From Taxillus chinensis (lineage: Eukaryota; Streptophyta; Magnoliopsida; Santalales; Loranthaceae): a stretch of DNA of 64,000 nt. The notes beneath the pieces were generated by a model. That model was given only the letters and a program-made list of their open reading frames with translations. It searched no databases and had not been told where the DNA came from. Positions within the stretch are counted from its first letter, which is position 1. Every line of letters begins with the position of its first letter. The translations under genes were made by a program, and so were the position numbers. The stretch lies in the NCBI GenBank assembly GCA_023512835.1, contig CM042092.1, positions 62,001 through 126,000 on the forward strand, given 5' to 3'. Positions 1 through 12,267 of the stretch are shown here, one piece after another.

Positions 1-344
1 AGTCAAAACTCATAAACTAATGTTCGATATTGTTAATGACTACTATCACAACTGAATCAACAAGAGTTCCAAAAGCTTGGAAGTTGTGAGTTATAGAGTT
101 AAGCCATATGGCTGTACTCTCTGTTCTGACGCTCAACTTAAACTTGTGACCTAGTCCAGTAGAAGCCATCCTAGGGTCCTTCCTGTGTGTTTGGCTATGG
201 CTATTACAAATGGTAAAACAAGGAGTTAAAAAACTATCCGCAATGGTAAAGGCTTGGATCATATTTTATTCATTTCAGCATTGACATGAATGGTGTACGC
301 AATAATTTCAATAAAAAAAAACGTATAGTAAAAATGTATTATAC
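1..344 (-). other. PP4R3 intron sequence at window edge
   Basis: Downstream of the last recognisable PP4R3 exon, whose donor GT is at 344-343, I see no further exon matching the family. An open frame at 17-262 has no similarity I recognise and is treated as intronic. Confidence 0.6.
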
Positions 345-3300
345 CAAGAGCCCAAATAGAGGGAGCCCTTCTTCCCGAGTGATATAAGATCGCAGCAAGT
401 TTGGATCTTGATTCATAAAAAGAATGAGGATGTCTGTCCTGCACCCGTTGGAATAACATATTGTTAAAAAATATATCTTGGGGATAAGGAAAATCCAAGA
501 GCACATTGACCAAGAGTCACTGTAAGTTACAGCTGAATGATACTAGCATCAACATTACCCAGTTAATACAAGACGTTTGTCCTGACTTCGCAAAGCATCT
601 GATATCATGTCAAAGATTCCTTCATTCACGAGATCCCTACAGTTGATGAGAAGGTGGTTGATTTAAAAATAAAGAAATTTTATATTTTATCTAATGACAG
701 GAACACACAAAGATATAGACTCTAGACCCACTTGAAACTGCAATCTCAAGAATAATACTCAAACAGTGTAATTTCAAATCAATATTTATTAGCTTATTAG
801 GAGAAACAATATAGCATGCCATCGAAAGGTCACCAAAGTTGCATACCTAAACAGCCGATGATGCTGGACCACCTGCAAACTCTTGCTTACGCTGCAAAAC
901 TCGTGCAAGAAATAGACCTATTTTCATAAAATTACATAAGCATAATTTATAGTAGGCAGCCACATCATCAGAAATTTATCAAGGCCTACATATACATATG
1001 GTCATGATAAGGAAAGCCCATCAATTATGTAAATATCCAAACTGCTTCTCAAATTGGAACAGAGTTTCAGCAGCTGATCATGGGCACACCCCAGTAATCA
1101 ACTGCCATCATAAAAATGAATACATATTTTAGAAAAAATCATGTAAGAAATAGACCTATTATCACAAGATAATATAATCAGTCACATTATCAGAAATCAG
1201 TCAAAACCAGCATAACCAAATGGTCATGATAAAAGGAAATTTAACCAATTCTGTAAACAACCAAACTATTTTCAAATGAGAAAATGGTTTTAGTAGCCAA
1301 TAGCCAACTGCAGGTGTGCATGTACCCATTGTGTCAGCAGACAAAAGACAAGTTTCGACCACAAACAAAAAAAGATTTTATTGAAATGTCAATGCTCTGA
1401 ATAAGTCTCATGATCCATAATTAGCCATGACCTCACCAATTCAGATGAGCCTCAAACTTAATAACAAGGAAACAAATTTATACCACAGTTGTCAAAGGAA
1501 AGGGAACCCAAAGTGTCAAGGGGGTTGCCTAGGTGGCAAGGCACAAAGCCTAGGCACATGCCTTATTCAAGATAAATGCACAATGTATCGAAAATCATAT
1601 AATTAAGCATAACCTCAAGCAATCGTCAAATTTTACATAATGACAGTGACCTAAAATTTTGAGGGCAGAGATGGGAGAAGCAACCAGGTGTTGCAGGCAG
1701 CAGACTAGAGAAGGCTGCAGCAGAGCACAGAGCAGGGGTCGTAGCAGCAAAGCAGAAACGCCACAAGAGAGAATCACACATTAAAGGAGTGGTCATGCAA
1801 GAGAGAAGAATAGATCGCATGCAAGGGGCCTTGAATTACATTTGGCGATTCACAAATGGGAAATGCAAATCATAAATCCCATTTGTTATTGCTTTTCTTA
1901 TAGTTTTTTTATCCACTTTCTTTGTCACCTATTTCTCCAGCTTCAGAGTTATGAGCATCACATCACACTGCGCCTTGCACCAAGTGTGCCTAGGCATGCG
2001 CCTCTTGGTTGTGCAATTGGGTGTGCCTCGCCTCACCCAGGGCAGGCAAGGCGTAATTGGGTGTGCCTCGCCACACCTGGGCAACTACGTGAGCTAGGTG
2101 CTCACCTTTGACAACTATGATTATACTAACAAGATACCTTGAGACAAAGAAAACAATACCAGCTAAAGAGACTTTATTCATTCTTTAAGGGACACAGACT
2201 CACCAGATGCACATGCCACAACATTCACATCAAGCAATAATCATAAAGATAAAAATAAATAATAATAATAATAAAATGCATTATAAAATAAACCAAACCA
2301 ACAAACCTTAATCCCAATAAAATGAGATCAGCTATATGAACCAAGATGAATATAAATGTATTACAAAATAAAAGTATATATAATACACACATTAATAAAT
2401 AATTAAATATACATATACATATAAATATACATACATAGATGTATGTATGCAGGCATGTACAGGTGTACAAAACCAAGAAAATGAAGTCCCATAAAACCAT
2501 CTGTTAACATTGACAATTACCAAATTTTTCTTTGATTCTGCAGAGGTTGTTGGTGATCTCAACTTCACAAATAATTCTTGAATAAAGGTATTATCATCCT
2601 TCAACAAAGAAACAACCTGAAAATAATGACAGAAGTATGAGGTAAAACAAAAGATAGAGAAACAAAGCTTTCATGTGTGAAATCAGAAGACTTACAACTG
2701 CATTATTTGCATGAATTATGGAATTGAGATTTGTAATAATGGCATCATCAAACACTCTCGGCAGAATGACATCCTGAGGAAAAAAACACTGTAAAATGTA
2801 ATGCCAATGCCAAAGATACAAAAACAAAGCAATCAACAACTTCAACATAAAAGTATTCAAACCTTCAAATATCCCACTCGGTAAGTTTGGTGTATTTTTG
2901 AGAGGACTAGAGGATCTTTAATGGGGATAGCCTACACAAACCACAGCAACACATAATTAAAAGTAAAATGATTCAACTTCCCTTCTCCTTCCTTCTGTCC
3001 AACCTATGCACACGGGAGAACATTACCTCCTTAAAAACCACGTGCTCTTTAAGAAAACTACGATGATGTTGTATTTTAGGAACCTCAGGATCATCTGCAA
3101 TCAAAATTAGAGCAATTCGTCAATTCATAAAGTCAAGCATATGCCTCGTAAGGAAATAAAAAAGAATGAACAAGATCCATACGTCCAGCTAAAATATACA
3201 TTAGTAAAGAATGGCCTCAGCTTAATATCAATGGATTCAGTGAGCAGGTTGCAAAGCATTACAACTTAATGTTATACAATGCCAACATTAAACGAACAGG

Positions 3301-5533
3301 CAAGTCAACATTAAACGAAACATTAACGTTAAATAAGATTATAAGATATATATATATATATATTATTCTTTACTCTGATAAAAAACAGCATGCCCCAAAA
3401 AACTACCAAGCAGAAGATGGCATGCGGATTTAGTGTCCCAATTTTATTTAATAAGGGAGAAAATCAAAATTGTCTCATCTACTAAAAAATTGCAGCTTAC
3501 ACTCAAGTGATCCTATAACATCCATCATCATATCATCACCAAACAATTTCTCATAGATCTGCTGGCTGTTGAGTAGAACTAAAAATAACCAAAAAAAATC
3601 AGTTAGCAATGATTCTAATAGCATATATATTATGATGCAGGAGTTGAAAAAATGTGAGGAACAGGGTGAAGAGAAAGGAACACTGACTGATCCCTCTGAC
3701 TATTTTGAATATCATGTGAAGCCCATCAATGTTTTCCAAGTCTTCACATACGTGGAATAGGTTCATCAGCTTTCGGAGAAAATGTTGCTGCACACGGAAG
3801 ATTCAATATATAACAATTTTGCATCTGATTTTATTATTAAAGAAAATGTTTTTAAAAACTTCAATTAAACAAGGAACTAACAATAACTACTCTCAATAAA
3901 TTACATGCCCAGAAATTTCTGGAAGCAATCATTGTACAATGACAAGGCTATGCAGCACGTAACCTCAGAACAATCAAAAGGAACAGAAATATCATGTGCT
4001 TTCAACTAGATAGCAAAATATCAAATACAGGTCAAAAGTAAGTGATACTGATTGCGGACTTCTCTAATAGAGGAACTTTATGTTTTACAACAAAGCCCAA
4101 ATCTATACAGTGTACTATTAAAGGACCAGCGAATTAAACCCTCCCTAGGAACATCGATTTTTGTGAATGCTGCATAATTGAAAATACAGGTACATTCAAC
4201 ATGAAAATGAAAATTTTCAGTGATATTCAGGACGTGTCAAGAAAGCTTACATCATTCAAAATGAGTTCTGTCAGCCGCATCTGATCAGCAATGCCACTCT
4301 CAACCACAGTCTACAAGACCAAATTAAACAAACAATTAAATTACAGTTGTGTGTTCATCTTTTAAAATTAAGTCTATCCCCACCCCCAGGAATAGATAAA
4401 ACATATGAGAACACTTCCTAAAGATAATGAATAAAACATATATACTCCAATAGTATGCACGTCTTAAGGCAAGACTTTTCAAGCCATATTTCCTTTTGGT
4501 TGTGTGTGAAGTACAAGAATGTGCATGCATGTGTGCAAGTGGACAGGGGTGAGCAGTCACCTACATGAAGGTCAATGAAACTCCGTTTATGAGTGAGTCA
4601 GCGATCAAATTTAAAATGGAAAACCTGAGAGATCCACAGGAACATGCAGATACCAGGCTCCTCAAACACAACACACGCATATATAGCACATATAAGTAAA
4701 AGAGCTGCAGAAATTAAAACAGAACTGAGGTGTTTTTAGACCTTCAGTATCAGAGGAAGTGTGGACAGCTCAACTGCTGGTAAATCCCTCAACTCATTAT
4801 TGACATTGTGAAATGTCTCATCTGCAGAAACAGCAAAAAAATGAATCTGTGATTAAGATTTTATATACTAGCTTGATTTTTGTGATCGGAGAGCTATAGG
4901 AAAAAAAGGCTAGAATTCTAATAAAGCCTTATTTGAAAATTTTATTGAAAACATGAGATAATTGCATTCTATTTGGATAACAGTAGAAGCCAAATTAGTA
5001 ATTCTATGCCAGTACATTTGATAGCCCATAGCAGTTAATGTTATTTGACAAAAATTCAGCCAACTATTTTAAATCAACACTTGTGTCACTTCTTTGTTAT
5101 AACTGAAATGTCCTGGGTAATGCTCCAAGCCTTCTTTAAATTTATTTAAGAGTCGTGATATCAGAGGTAAAAGTTTAAGGATAATTTCATAACAAAGCCT
5201 TTTCATTTTGCAATTCAACAGTTCAGTTTAGAGGAAAATAATTAGAATTTTTCAGGACTAGAAACTATGGAACTGTTGTGTAAACTCAGAGTCATTTTGG
5301 CAGCCTCTTCAAAGAATTTGAAATATATGAACATTTATAGTAAAAAATATATACTTAACCGAACCCCAATTATCTTTATGCCCTAGGGCAAAGAAATATT
5401 TGATAACAATGGTCATAACCAAAATGACCACCTGCACAATATTGGTGCAGATTTTTGTTTTTCTTGGTTTAAGTCCATTCCAGTTAAACACAGTTATAGA
5501 TTATCAGTGATAGTTTCCAGTTAACACCAATCG

Positions 5534-5572
<39 letters not shown>

Positions 5573-7735
5573 TTCAATTTTTAGAAGGTGTGCATATGGC
5601 TTTTTGGCCGCCTAAACACTGTCCCCTCCTTATGTGTCTTGCAACAGCTGTAATTCCAGCTTGCAGCTTCACAGGGGCTGGTCAGTCTGTTTTTGTCAAA
5701 AAAAAAAAACAATAATCTCACAGCAGCAATTCTGGCCTCATTGACACAGATCGGATTTTATTTTATATGTTTTTTGGGCAAGAATTATTTTATTCCTCTC
5801 AATTCCCTCAACCATTTAACCTCCGAGAACCATAATATACTACATTCTAACTTATGCATGTTACATGTGTGAGACAAGGTCCATTCTAATTGATCCAATC
5901 AAAACCATTAAACCTACCATGGCCATAATATATACATTAACTTCTGCATGTTACATGTGTGAGACAAGGTCAACTTAGTCTGTTTTTTTGCCCTTCACTG
6001 GAGCATACTATCCATGTTTGGAAATTTAACGACCTTAACTAAAATTCTAAAACCAAAAATTGTACCATTGACCATTCAATTTTGCAAGTCAAATTCAGTT
6101 GATGATAATTTCAATTTGTGAAATAATGAGTCGCCTGGAACATGATGCAAGCCATGAAGCATAACTGATCCAACTGATAATCCAATTGGGCAAGCTTCAA
6201 ATATCAATAATTTTAAAAAATTGCTATCAGGTTCTGATTATGAAATATTAATTTAATACTAATTACTAAATGCCGTAGTTTCAAATTTTGAGCAAGTAAT
6301 ATGTACATTTAGAAACTCCAGCAGCGTTCATCCCAAGACACATGGAACTTGCTAATCTTGCAATCTCTCTACTACAAATTGCAAAAGCAGCTACTTATTT
6401 GCTGCTCTCAATGTGAAATTGTATCATTACTCTCCCTCATCTAGAGCAGTAGTATATCATAAAGTCTATTGATGGGAATCCAAAAAAAGCTAGATGTTCA
6501 TGAAAATATCATAAGGTGATAAAGTCCTGAAAATCTAAAGTGGATATTTGAGTCAATGAATGCAGTTACAGAACCACGTCTCTCTTTATCAGTATAAAAC
6601 ATACTTATTTTTAATATATGCTGCAGCTGACATCGTAAATACTTACTGTTGAGAGTATTAAAGTGAAGGTTCCTTTGCCCATTACAGATCTGATCCCTAC
6701 ATAATGTAAGTATCACTTGTAGAATTAAATAATGATAATAAAATAAATTTGGAAGCGGGAAGAACACTACAAAAGATTACTATGACCGTACCATATGTAA
6801 GAGCACCCCGTAGACTCTTGAAAGCTGAGAGCTAACTCGGTAGAAAATCCTTGATCTCTCCATGAGATAATTGTATCTAATAAATTGTAAAACATAGTAG
6901 CATTAAAATTTTGAAATACTCATCTATACCCTGTATTTTAACTATGGGAGGAACTCGAATTAGTTAGAAATGAAGAAATGACTAGGAGAGGGTAAAGTAA
7001 AACACTTCGAGGACAAATAGCAATTCATTTGAGCAAACATGAATACCTTCTTGCTTTCGATATATATCATCAGAAACAATCTGATGCGAAAGTAGTGTCT
7101 CGTTATCTTCCTCATCAATAACAAATATACTCAGTTCTTCTGACCTCTGTGACATTGCAATAAACATATCAGCATTCATACAATGATGTCCAACCACTGG
7201 GTTCTAAAAGCTGGCCTAAGGGTATATGAGAATGTGCAAAAGGGGAAACAAGAAGAAGTTGATTAAGTGAGAGAGAAAAAACCTCCATGTAATCCACAGA
7301 AACATGCCCCGTTCCTTGGTCATCCCATTTCCCATCATCGTTCAGTCGATAGACCTTAACACGCTGCATTTCAATTCACAGACTAGTAAAATCAACCAAA
7401 GTCATGCACTTTAAAATCAGCCGCAGCATATTCTGGAAACTAAAACACCAACATATTGCAAACACGAGGGTGATGATGTAGCTCAAATCATTTCCGATTC
7501 CACCACAGTGTGAATCAAGCTTCCTGGCTAATTCAACTATTCAGGCGCATGCGATTACGATCATGAATAAACAATCTCAACAATCCCCACCCCCCACCAG
7601 AAGAATAATAGTAATAATTCAAACAAAAAAAGAGGCTCCTAACCAAAGTGCGAATTGTGCTCGTATTGAATTACTAACGATTCGACTCACCTGCATCGAA
7701 TTGGTGTTAGCCAGTGACTTCTCTTGTGCGCCCAT
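345..7735 (-). CDS. PP4R3: PP4R3/SMEK-type regulatory subunit of protein phosphatase 4, 3' end outside window
   Basis: PP4R3 (SMEK/PSY2-like) targets the nuclear PP4 catalytic complex to substrates. Sixteen coding exons join in frame: 7691-7735, 7283-7363, 7047-7146, 6792-6876, 6647-6696, 4742-4821, 4251-4310, 3688-3787, 3501-3578, 3027-3094, 2863-2931, 2696-2773, 2521-2616, 847-917, 559-636, 345-438. They give 411 residues, roughly the first half of the family's usual length. The N-terminus carries the EVH1/PH-like domain ([20 protein letters not shown], residues 16-35). The SMK-1 domain follows, with [14 protein letters not shown] and [20 protein letters not shown]. Every junction is GT-AG and the frame stays open throughout. 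The next exon is not visible before base 1, so the gene continues outside. The start ATG at 7735 encodes [15 protein letters not shown] and exon 1 is only 45 nt. The family call is firm; exon edges are by eye. Confidence 0.93.
905..1345. repeat. Tandem duplication in PP4R3 intron 13 that includes the start of exon 14
   Basis: Two diverged copies lie about 238 bp apart. Shared landmarks include AGAAATAGACCTATT (near 909 and 1147), TGGTCATGATAA (near 1000 and 1221) and AACCAAACTA-like stretches. The first copy overlaps the 5' end of exon 14. The second copy therefore carries a decayed duplicate of that splice acceptor and of the first codons, reading VYFLHDFF and then a stop on the minus strand. 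Confidence 0.7.
1487..2116. mobile_element. Non-autonomous TIR element in PP4R3 intron 13
   Basis: The ends are a perfect 12-bp terminal inverted repeat, AGTTGTCAAAGG at 1487-1498 and CCTTTGACAACT at 2105-2116. Just inside both ends are GC-rich stretches with CCTAG and GGCAAGGC-like blocks, a look shared with small plant DNA elements. No transposase is seen in its 630 bp, and I could not define a clean target duplication. The superfamily is not assigned. Confidence 0.6.
5536..5571. repeat. (TA)n microsatellite in PP4R3 intron 5
   Basis: An uninterrupted TA dinucleotide tract of about 17 units lies inside the long intron between exons 5 and 6. A shorter TA run lies at about 3349-3362 in the intron between exons 9 and 10. 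Confidence 0.95.
5850..5975. repeat. Short tandem duplication, 90-bp offset
   Basis: The block GCATGTTACATGTGTGAGAC starts at 5856 and again at 5946, with matching flanks (CATAATATA before each). It lies in PP4R3 intron 5 and has no evident coding or regulatory role. Confidence 0.8.
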
Positions 7736-8780
7736 CGAAGAACACCTTTCGCACTATTGGAAATCGCAAGATACACGGCGCAACAATGAATCGGAATTAG
7801 AAATGGAATTTTGAAGCACTAGTGACTTTACAGCTTATACAGCTCCAAGCTAGGGTTTAGAAACATTAACATGGTACGTATGCGTATACCATAGGATTAG
7901 GAAAGACGAGGAGAACGATAGTACAGGGATCGATAGAAAACCCTAATCCCTAAACACCGTGAACGTAACTGTAACCCTTCCGTGTTCCCCTCTCTCTCTC
8001 TCTCTCTCTCTGCCCGGACCCGACGGTGTTACACAATCGAGAGAGAGAGAGAGAGACGGGGGGAGAGGGCGGGGGGCACAAAACAATCCCAAATCCAACG
8101 CGTCTGTGAGAGATTCCAGATTTTTCACGTTGCCCTTCAACTTTTCGTAAACTACGATTCAACCATTGGCCTTTTAGGCTTTGCGAGCCCACAACTAAAG
8201 CTCTACATCCACGCGCGAGCATAGTAACTTTACATCCACGCGCGCATCTCCTTTGCTCAATACGTGACTGATGGCGCCCGTGGTTACTACCTCCTTTTCT
8301 TTGTGCTAATTATTAATATTATTATTATATTATCACATGTTTAACAAAGTTCGGCGACCCCCACGTTGTTGTTTTATAAATAACCATTAGAAATAATCAA
8401 ACAGATAAAACCATTAATAGCAATTAATGCAACAGCTACCACTTGCATAGTTTGGCGGCCAACATGGATTCAACCGTGGTTCTTAATGGATCCTTTACTC
8501 TATCTATATGTTATAATATTTTAATATCTTTACCATTAAATTTTTATCTAATGGTAACTCAATTCAATGTAATTAGGATGATATGAATAGTTAATATTAA
8601 GATCAACTTCAATATGTTATCTATTGTTTACAAATAGAAATTTAAATGTCAAAAACACGCTCTAATAGTCTTTTTATCTCACTCTCTATCTTTATAAATT
8701 ACTGCATTTACTCTTCAAAAACAAAAATTCACTATTTTCTCTTTATATAATATTATATTTCTTTATCCTCCCTCCAATCA
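7736..8780. promoter_or_regulatory. PP4R3 upstream region with telo-box motifs and a CT/GA inverted repeat
   Basis: Sequence upstream of the minus-strand PP4R3 start. Telo-box-like motifs occur as CTAGGGTTTAG near 7851 and AAAACCCTAAT near 7937. A (CT)n tract at 7990-8011 is followed about 26 bp later by a (GA)n tract at 8038-8056, so the two can pair as a hairpin. The TATA position and transcription start cannot be fixed from sequence alone. The rest, up to about 8780, is AT-rich without genes. Confidence 0.45.
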
Positions 8781-9290
8781 CAACATTATAGATTGAACTT
8801 CTTGAAGAACCTTTCACAAACTCGATTGATGTGCTCAGGGGTGCACTCCTCACTCATGCCACAGCACTCAAACTTGGCATAAAGGCCAACGTCTTTGCTA
8901 TAATATGATATGATGGAGTGAATGGTTGACCACACCACCTCTTTGCTTAGCTCAGGGGGAGATGTCAAACATAGTCTAATGAAGGCCAACGTCCTCGTAA
9001 AGCCTTGGGGCTTGTAGAAGTTTGCAAATGAGCTAATGAAGGTTTCACGATGACACCGTTTCAATCTTCACTGTGTCTATCCTAACCCCTCCAGCTTACA
9101 CCACGTGGCCACGAAAATGAACCTCCTACATTCAGAACTCATATTTGTTGAACTTAGCATACAACTGTTGGTCCCTCAAGTTTGCAACATTGTTGCAAAG
9201 TCTTCCACATGCTCTCTTTGAGTTTTGGAGTACACGAGAATAGCATCGATAAACACCACCACAAAAGAGCCTTCAGTACATCTTTACTCT
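8780..9290 (-). pseudogene. Decayed Ty3/gypsy reverse transcriptase fragment
   Basis: On the minus strand, 9275 to about 9120 reads FIDAILVYSKTQREHVEDFA, then after a break LRDQQLYAKFNKYEF. These are hallmark segments at the YxDD/FxDD active site and thumb of gypsy reverse transcriptase. The catalytic FxDD here is FIDA, and a stop or frame break separates the two segments, so it is dead. The adjoining open frame at 8786-9064 (YAKFECCGMSEEC near its end) may belong to the same relic, but I do not recognise it. Confidence 0.65.
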
Positions 9291-10026
9291 TTAGATATAT
9301 CAAATTCAAATGATGATTTAAATCTTAATTTCAAAAACACATTTTAACTGTTTTTTTATTTCTAAATATAAATTATTTTTTCCTATACTTTTTATTATTA
9401 TTTTCATCCACTTTTCTTATGCGTATGACTATATTCTTTATTTACCATTTTTGTGGGTCTCGGATAAAAATACATTCCATTTTAAAAGTCATTATTTTAT
9501 CCATAGAACCAAAATTATAATACCAAACAGTTTATATATATAATTAGGATTTAAACTATAACTTCGATAATAAAGTAAAAAGTATGAAAATGAAAACATA
9601 CAACGAAAAATACATACGAAATACTTCAATCAAAACAATGATATTGATTTCATCAAAGTCATCCTTAAAATTAAATGAAAATCGCAGTTTATTCACAATT
9701 TTAAAAATTTGCTATTAATAATTACATTTTAGATTAATTATTGTATTCTTCAAAAATAATATTATAATACGAGAAAGAAGTGAGTGGAAATAAAAATAAA
9801 AGTAAAATAAAATAAGCTTTGGATGAATAAAAGCATCTCCGACCCATTAGCAAAAGCAAAATTTAGTTTAAATTGCTCTCTAACCTATTAGTTAAACAAT
9901 TAGCAAAAGTAAAAAAAGAAAGTTAAATATAACTATTGTTTTTGCTTTAGCTGATCATGCCAACTCAACCGTAATTGTTAGATACCATTTTCACCCTTCA
10001 CCCCAGCGTCACCTCGTTCTCCCTAC
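9291..10026. other. AT-rich intergenic DNA
   Basis: No gene seen. Around 9835-9990 there is a MITE-like stretch beginning GCATCTCCGACCCATTAG, a wording typical of small plant elements, but no paired end could be fixed. Confidence 0.5.
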
Positions 10027-11225
10027 TGTCACGGGGTCAGATTTCCTGTGCCTCTTAACACATTGCAGCACTTAGCTTCTATCTACAAGGTCCGCTAAGT
10101 TTAGCCTTTGAGGGTTGAAGCGTACGTAAACTAGTTTTGTCCTACATTAGGCTCATCAAGAGAACCACTTCAGTTCTCGACCAGTTTGTGCAAGGATGAC
10201 CAAATCCCTTCTTCAACATAAAGTCGTTGACTAGCGGCGTACTCTTTGCATTTAACTGGGTTGGCACGTTTGAACTCCAAAGGGGCTCTATCCATTCTTC
10301 TCCACGACTTGCCTAGAGCCTTCCGCTGCGCACTGTTTACGTTTCAACTTGCCCCTCTCATACAAGAAGCACGAATACATTTTTAGATCGTGCCACTGAG
10401 AAACGTCCTAAATCCTCGGGGCGTGACATTCTCTTCCACCCAATCCTTGCAACGTCCTCGTTGCGATTGTTGGCATCGCTTCCCCGCAAGCTATGACATC
10501 TTCACCTCGACGCCCTCCCGCTCGCCCAATGACAACTGGTTGAACATCACTTCTCCGCAGGCTGTAACACCTTTACCAAGATGCTCCCTGCTCGCCCAAT
10601 ATCAAATGGATAGGAGGCTTTCAAAATCGCTCCGGTGCGCTCCTTCGTATTCTCTTGCCCAACTCTATATCACACTCTAGGATACTCCAACTCTATGGAT
10701 ACCAAACATGCAAAACACTACCGATCGACTCACCTCTATGAGTTCCCACCTTGGAATCACGCTGCTCGTGAGAGTGCTCGGCAAGTCTTTAGGATACGGG
10801 CCAGTTCGGCTCTGATACTACTTGTCACAGGGTCAGATTTCCTGCTCTTCTCAACCCATTGCGGCACTTAGCTTCTCTCTACACGGTCCGCTAAGTTTAG
10901 CCTTTGAGGGTTGAAGCGTACGTAGACTGGTCTCGTCCTGCCTTGGGCTCATTAGGAGAACGGCTCCAGTTCCGTATCAGTTTGTGTAAGGATGACTAAA
11001 TCCCTTCTTCAATGTCAAGTCCTTAACTAGCGTCATGCTCCCCACATTCAACCGGGTCGGCACGTCTGAACTCCGAAGGGGCTCCATCTATTCCTCCTCC
11101 ACGAATTGCATGGAGCCTTCCGCTGTGCATTGTCTATGCTTCAACTTGCCCCTTTCATACAAGAAGCACAAATGCATTTCTGGATCGTGCCACTAAGAAA
11201 CATCCCGAATCCTCGGGGCGTGACA
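10027..11225 (-). mobile_element. TRIM-like short LTR retrotransposon
   Basis: Two direct repeats of about 402 bp (10027-10428 and 10823-11225) flank a 394-bp internal region with no protein. Each repeat starts TGTCAC and ends GTGACA. On the minus strand the upstream LTR is followed after two bases by TAGTATCAGAGC (10820-10809), one mismatch from the usual methionine-tRNA primer site. A purine tract TGGGTGGAAGAGAA (10442-10429) lies just before the other LTR. The 4-bp sequence CTAC flanks both sides (10023-10026 and 11226-11229). LTRs, primer site, purine tract and flanking duplication together support a non-coding terminal-repeat retrotransposon in miniature on the minus strand. Confidence 0.85.
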
Positions 11226-12000
11226 CTACGGCCCCCTCCCTAGCGTTGGCGGCCTTCCTCCCCATGCCGACCTTTCCTCGACCAAACCCCCCTCCCCACG
11301 ACCCTCTTTCCCCCTCCCCTCGATGCACGAACGACCACCATTTATCAACTACACCCCCTTCCTCACATCGGCCCTTTCCCAAAATCGAACGTTCATCCCC
11401 TCCCCCTACGTCCCGTTGGTACTTTTCCTTTGCTGTTTTATCTGACTGTCGCTCCACCTTGACAAAGGGTAATTTGGGAAAAATAACAGTTAAGCAAAAA
11501 AAAAAAATAATAAACCATTGAGATATCATTAGTTAAACATATACTGTAGTAAGTTAAATATAACTTTAGCTATCTATTTTGACCGGCCAACGTTATAAAT
11601 GCTTTAAGAAGTATTTTTCAAAGAATGAATGTTTAGAAATTTATACGAAAATAATGTAATATATATTCATAAATTATTCATTTATGATGAAGCCAACATA
11701 AGAATTTAATAACAAAGCTATTTGTATATTATTAGAAGTATTTGGTTAAATGATATTATTTTTAAAATAGGATAATTTTTTTTAAAAAAAAGTCTCATGG
11801 ATTTAAAATAAAATTTTATTTTAATTTGTATTTTTTAGGAAATTTTATTTTAAAAAAATGCTAACCAAAAGTGAGTTTCATTCGTATCGATTCATAATGT
11901 TAGAAGTTGTTGAAAAAAAAGTATCATTGATCGATTGATTGAATGACACGAGTTGAGACTACAGAGATCCAACTCGGGGTTGGGGTGGGTTATCCGTCGC
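11226..12000. other. Intergenic DNA upstream of LPD1
   Basis: C-rich DNA (11230-11460) next to a poly-A run near 11500 and then AT-rich DNA. Open frames on both strands here are low-complexity and have no recognisable domain. Confidence 0.5.
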
Positions 12001-12065
12001 GCCTTTGTTAACTCCGCCCCATTCCGTTGTTATTCACGCAAACAGACTCCTCGCCCCGTCTTCAA

Positions 12066-12067
<2 letters not shown>

Positions 12068-12111
<44 letters not shown>

Positions 12112-12133
12112 CACACACACACACACACACACA

Positions 12134-12184
<51 letters not shown>
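12068..12184. repeat. Compound (AC)n(CT)n microsatellite in the LPD1 upstream/5' leader region
   Basis: About 34 AC units with one interruption run directly into about 24 CT units, ending 83 bp before the LPD1 start codon. Pyrimidine-rich leaders are common in plant genes, so this tract may be transcribed. It is likely to vary in length between individuals. Confidence 0.95.
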
Positions 12185-12186
<2 letters not shown>

Positions 12187-12267
12187 ACGCACACACACTC
12201 AGCCTCTGCATCCACATATTGAAATTTCATTTCATTTCTTCTGATCCTTTCCTCCAAACTCACGACG

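Noticed and set aside
17..513. Two minus-strand open frames near the window start
   Set aside because: The real PP4R3 exon 16 (345-438) is in another frame; the remainder does not match the family.
7950..8224. Open frames on both strands near 8 kb
   Set aside because: They arise from CT/GA repeats upstream of PP4R3.
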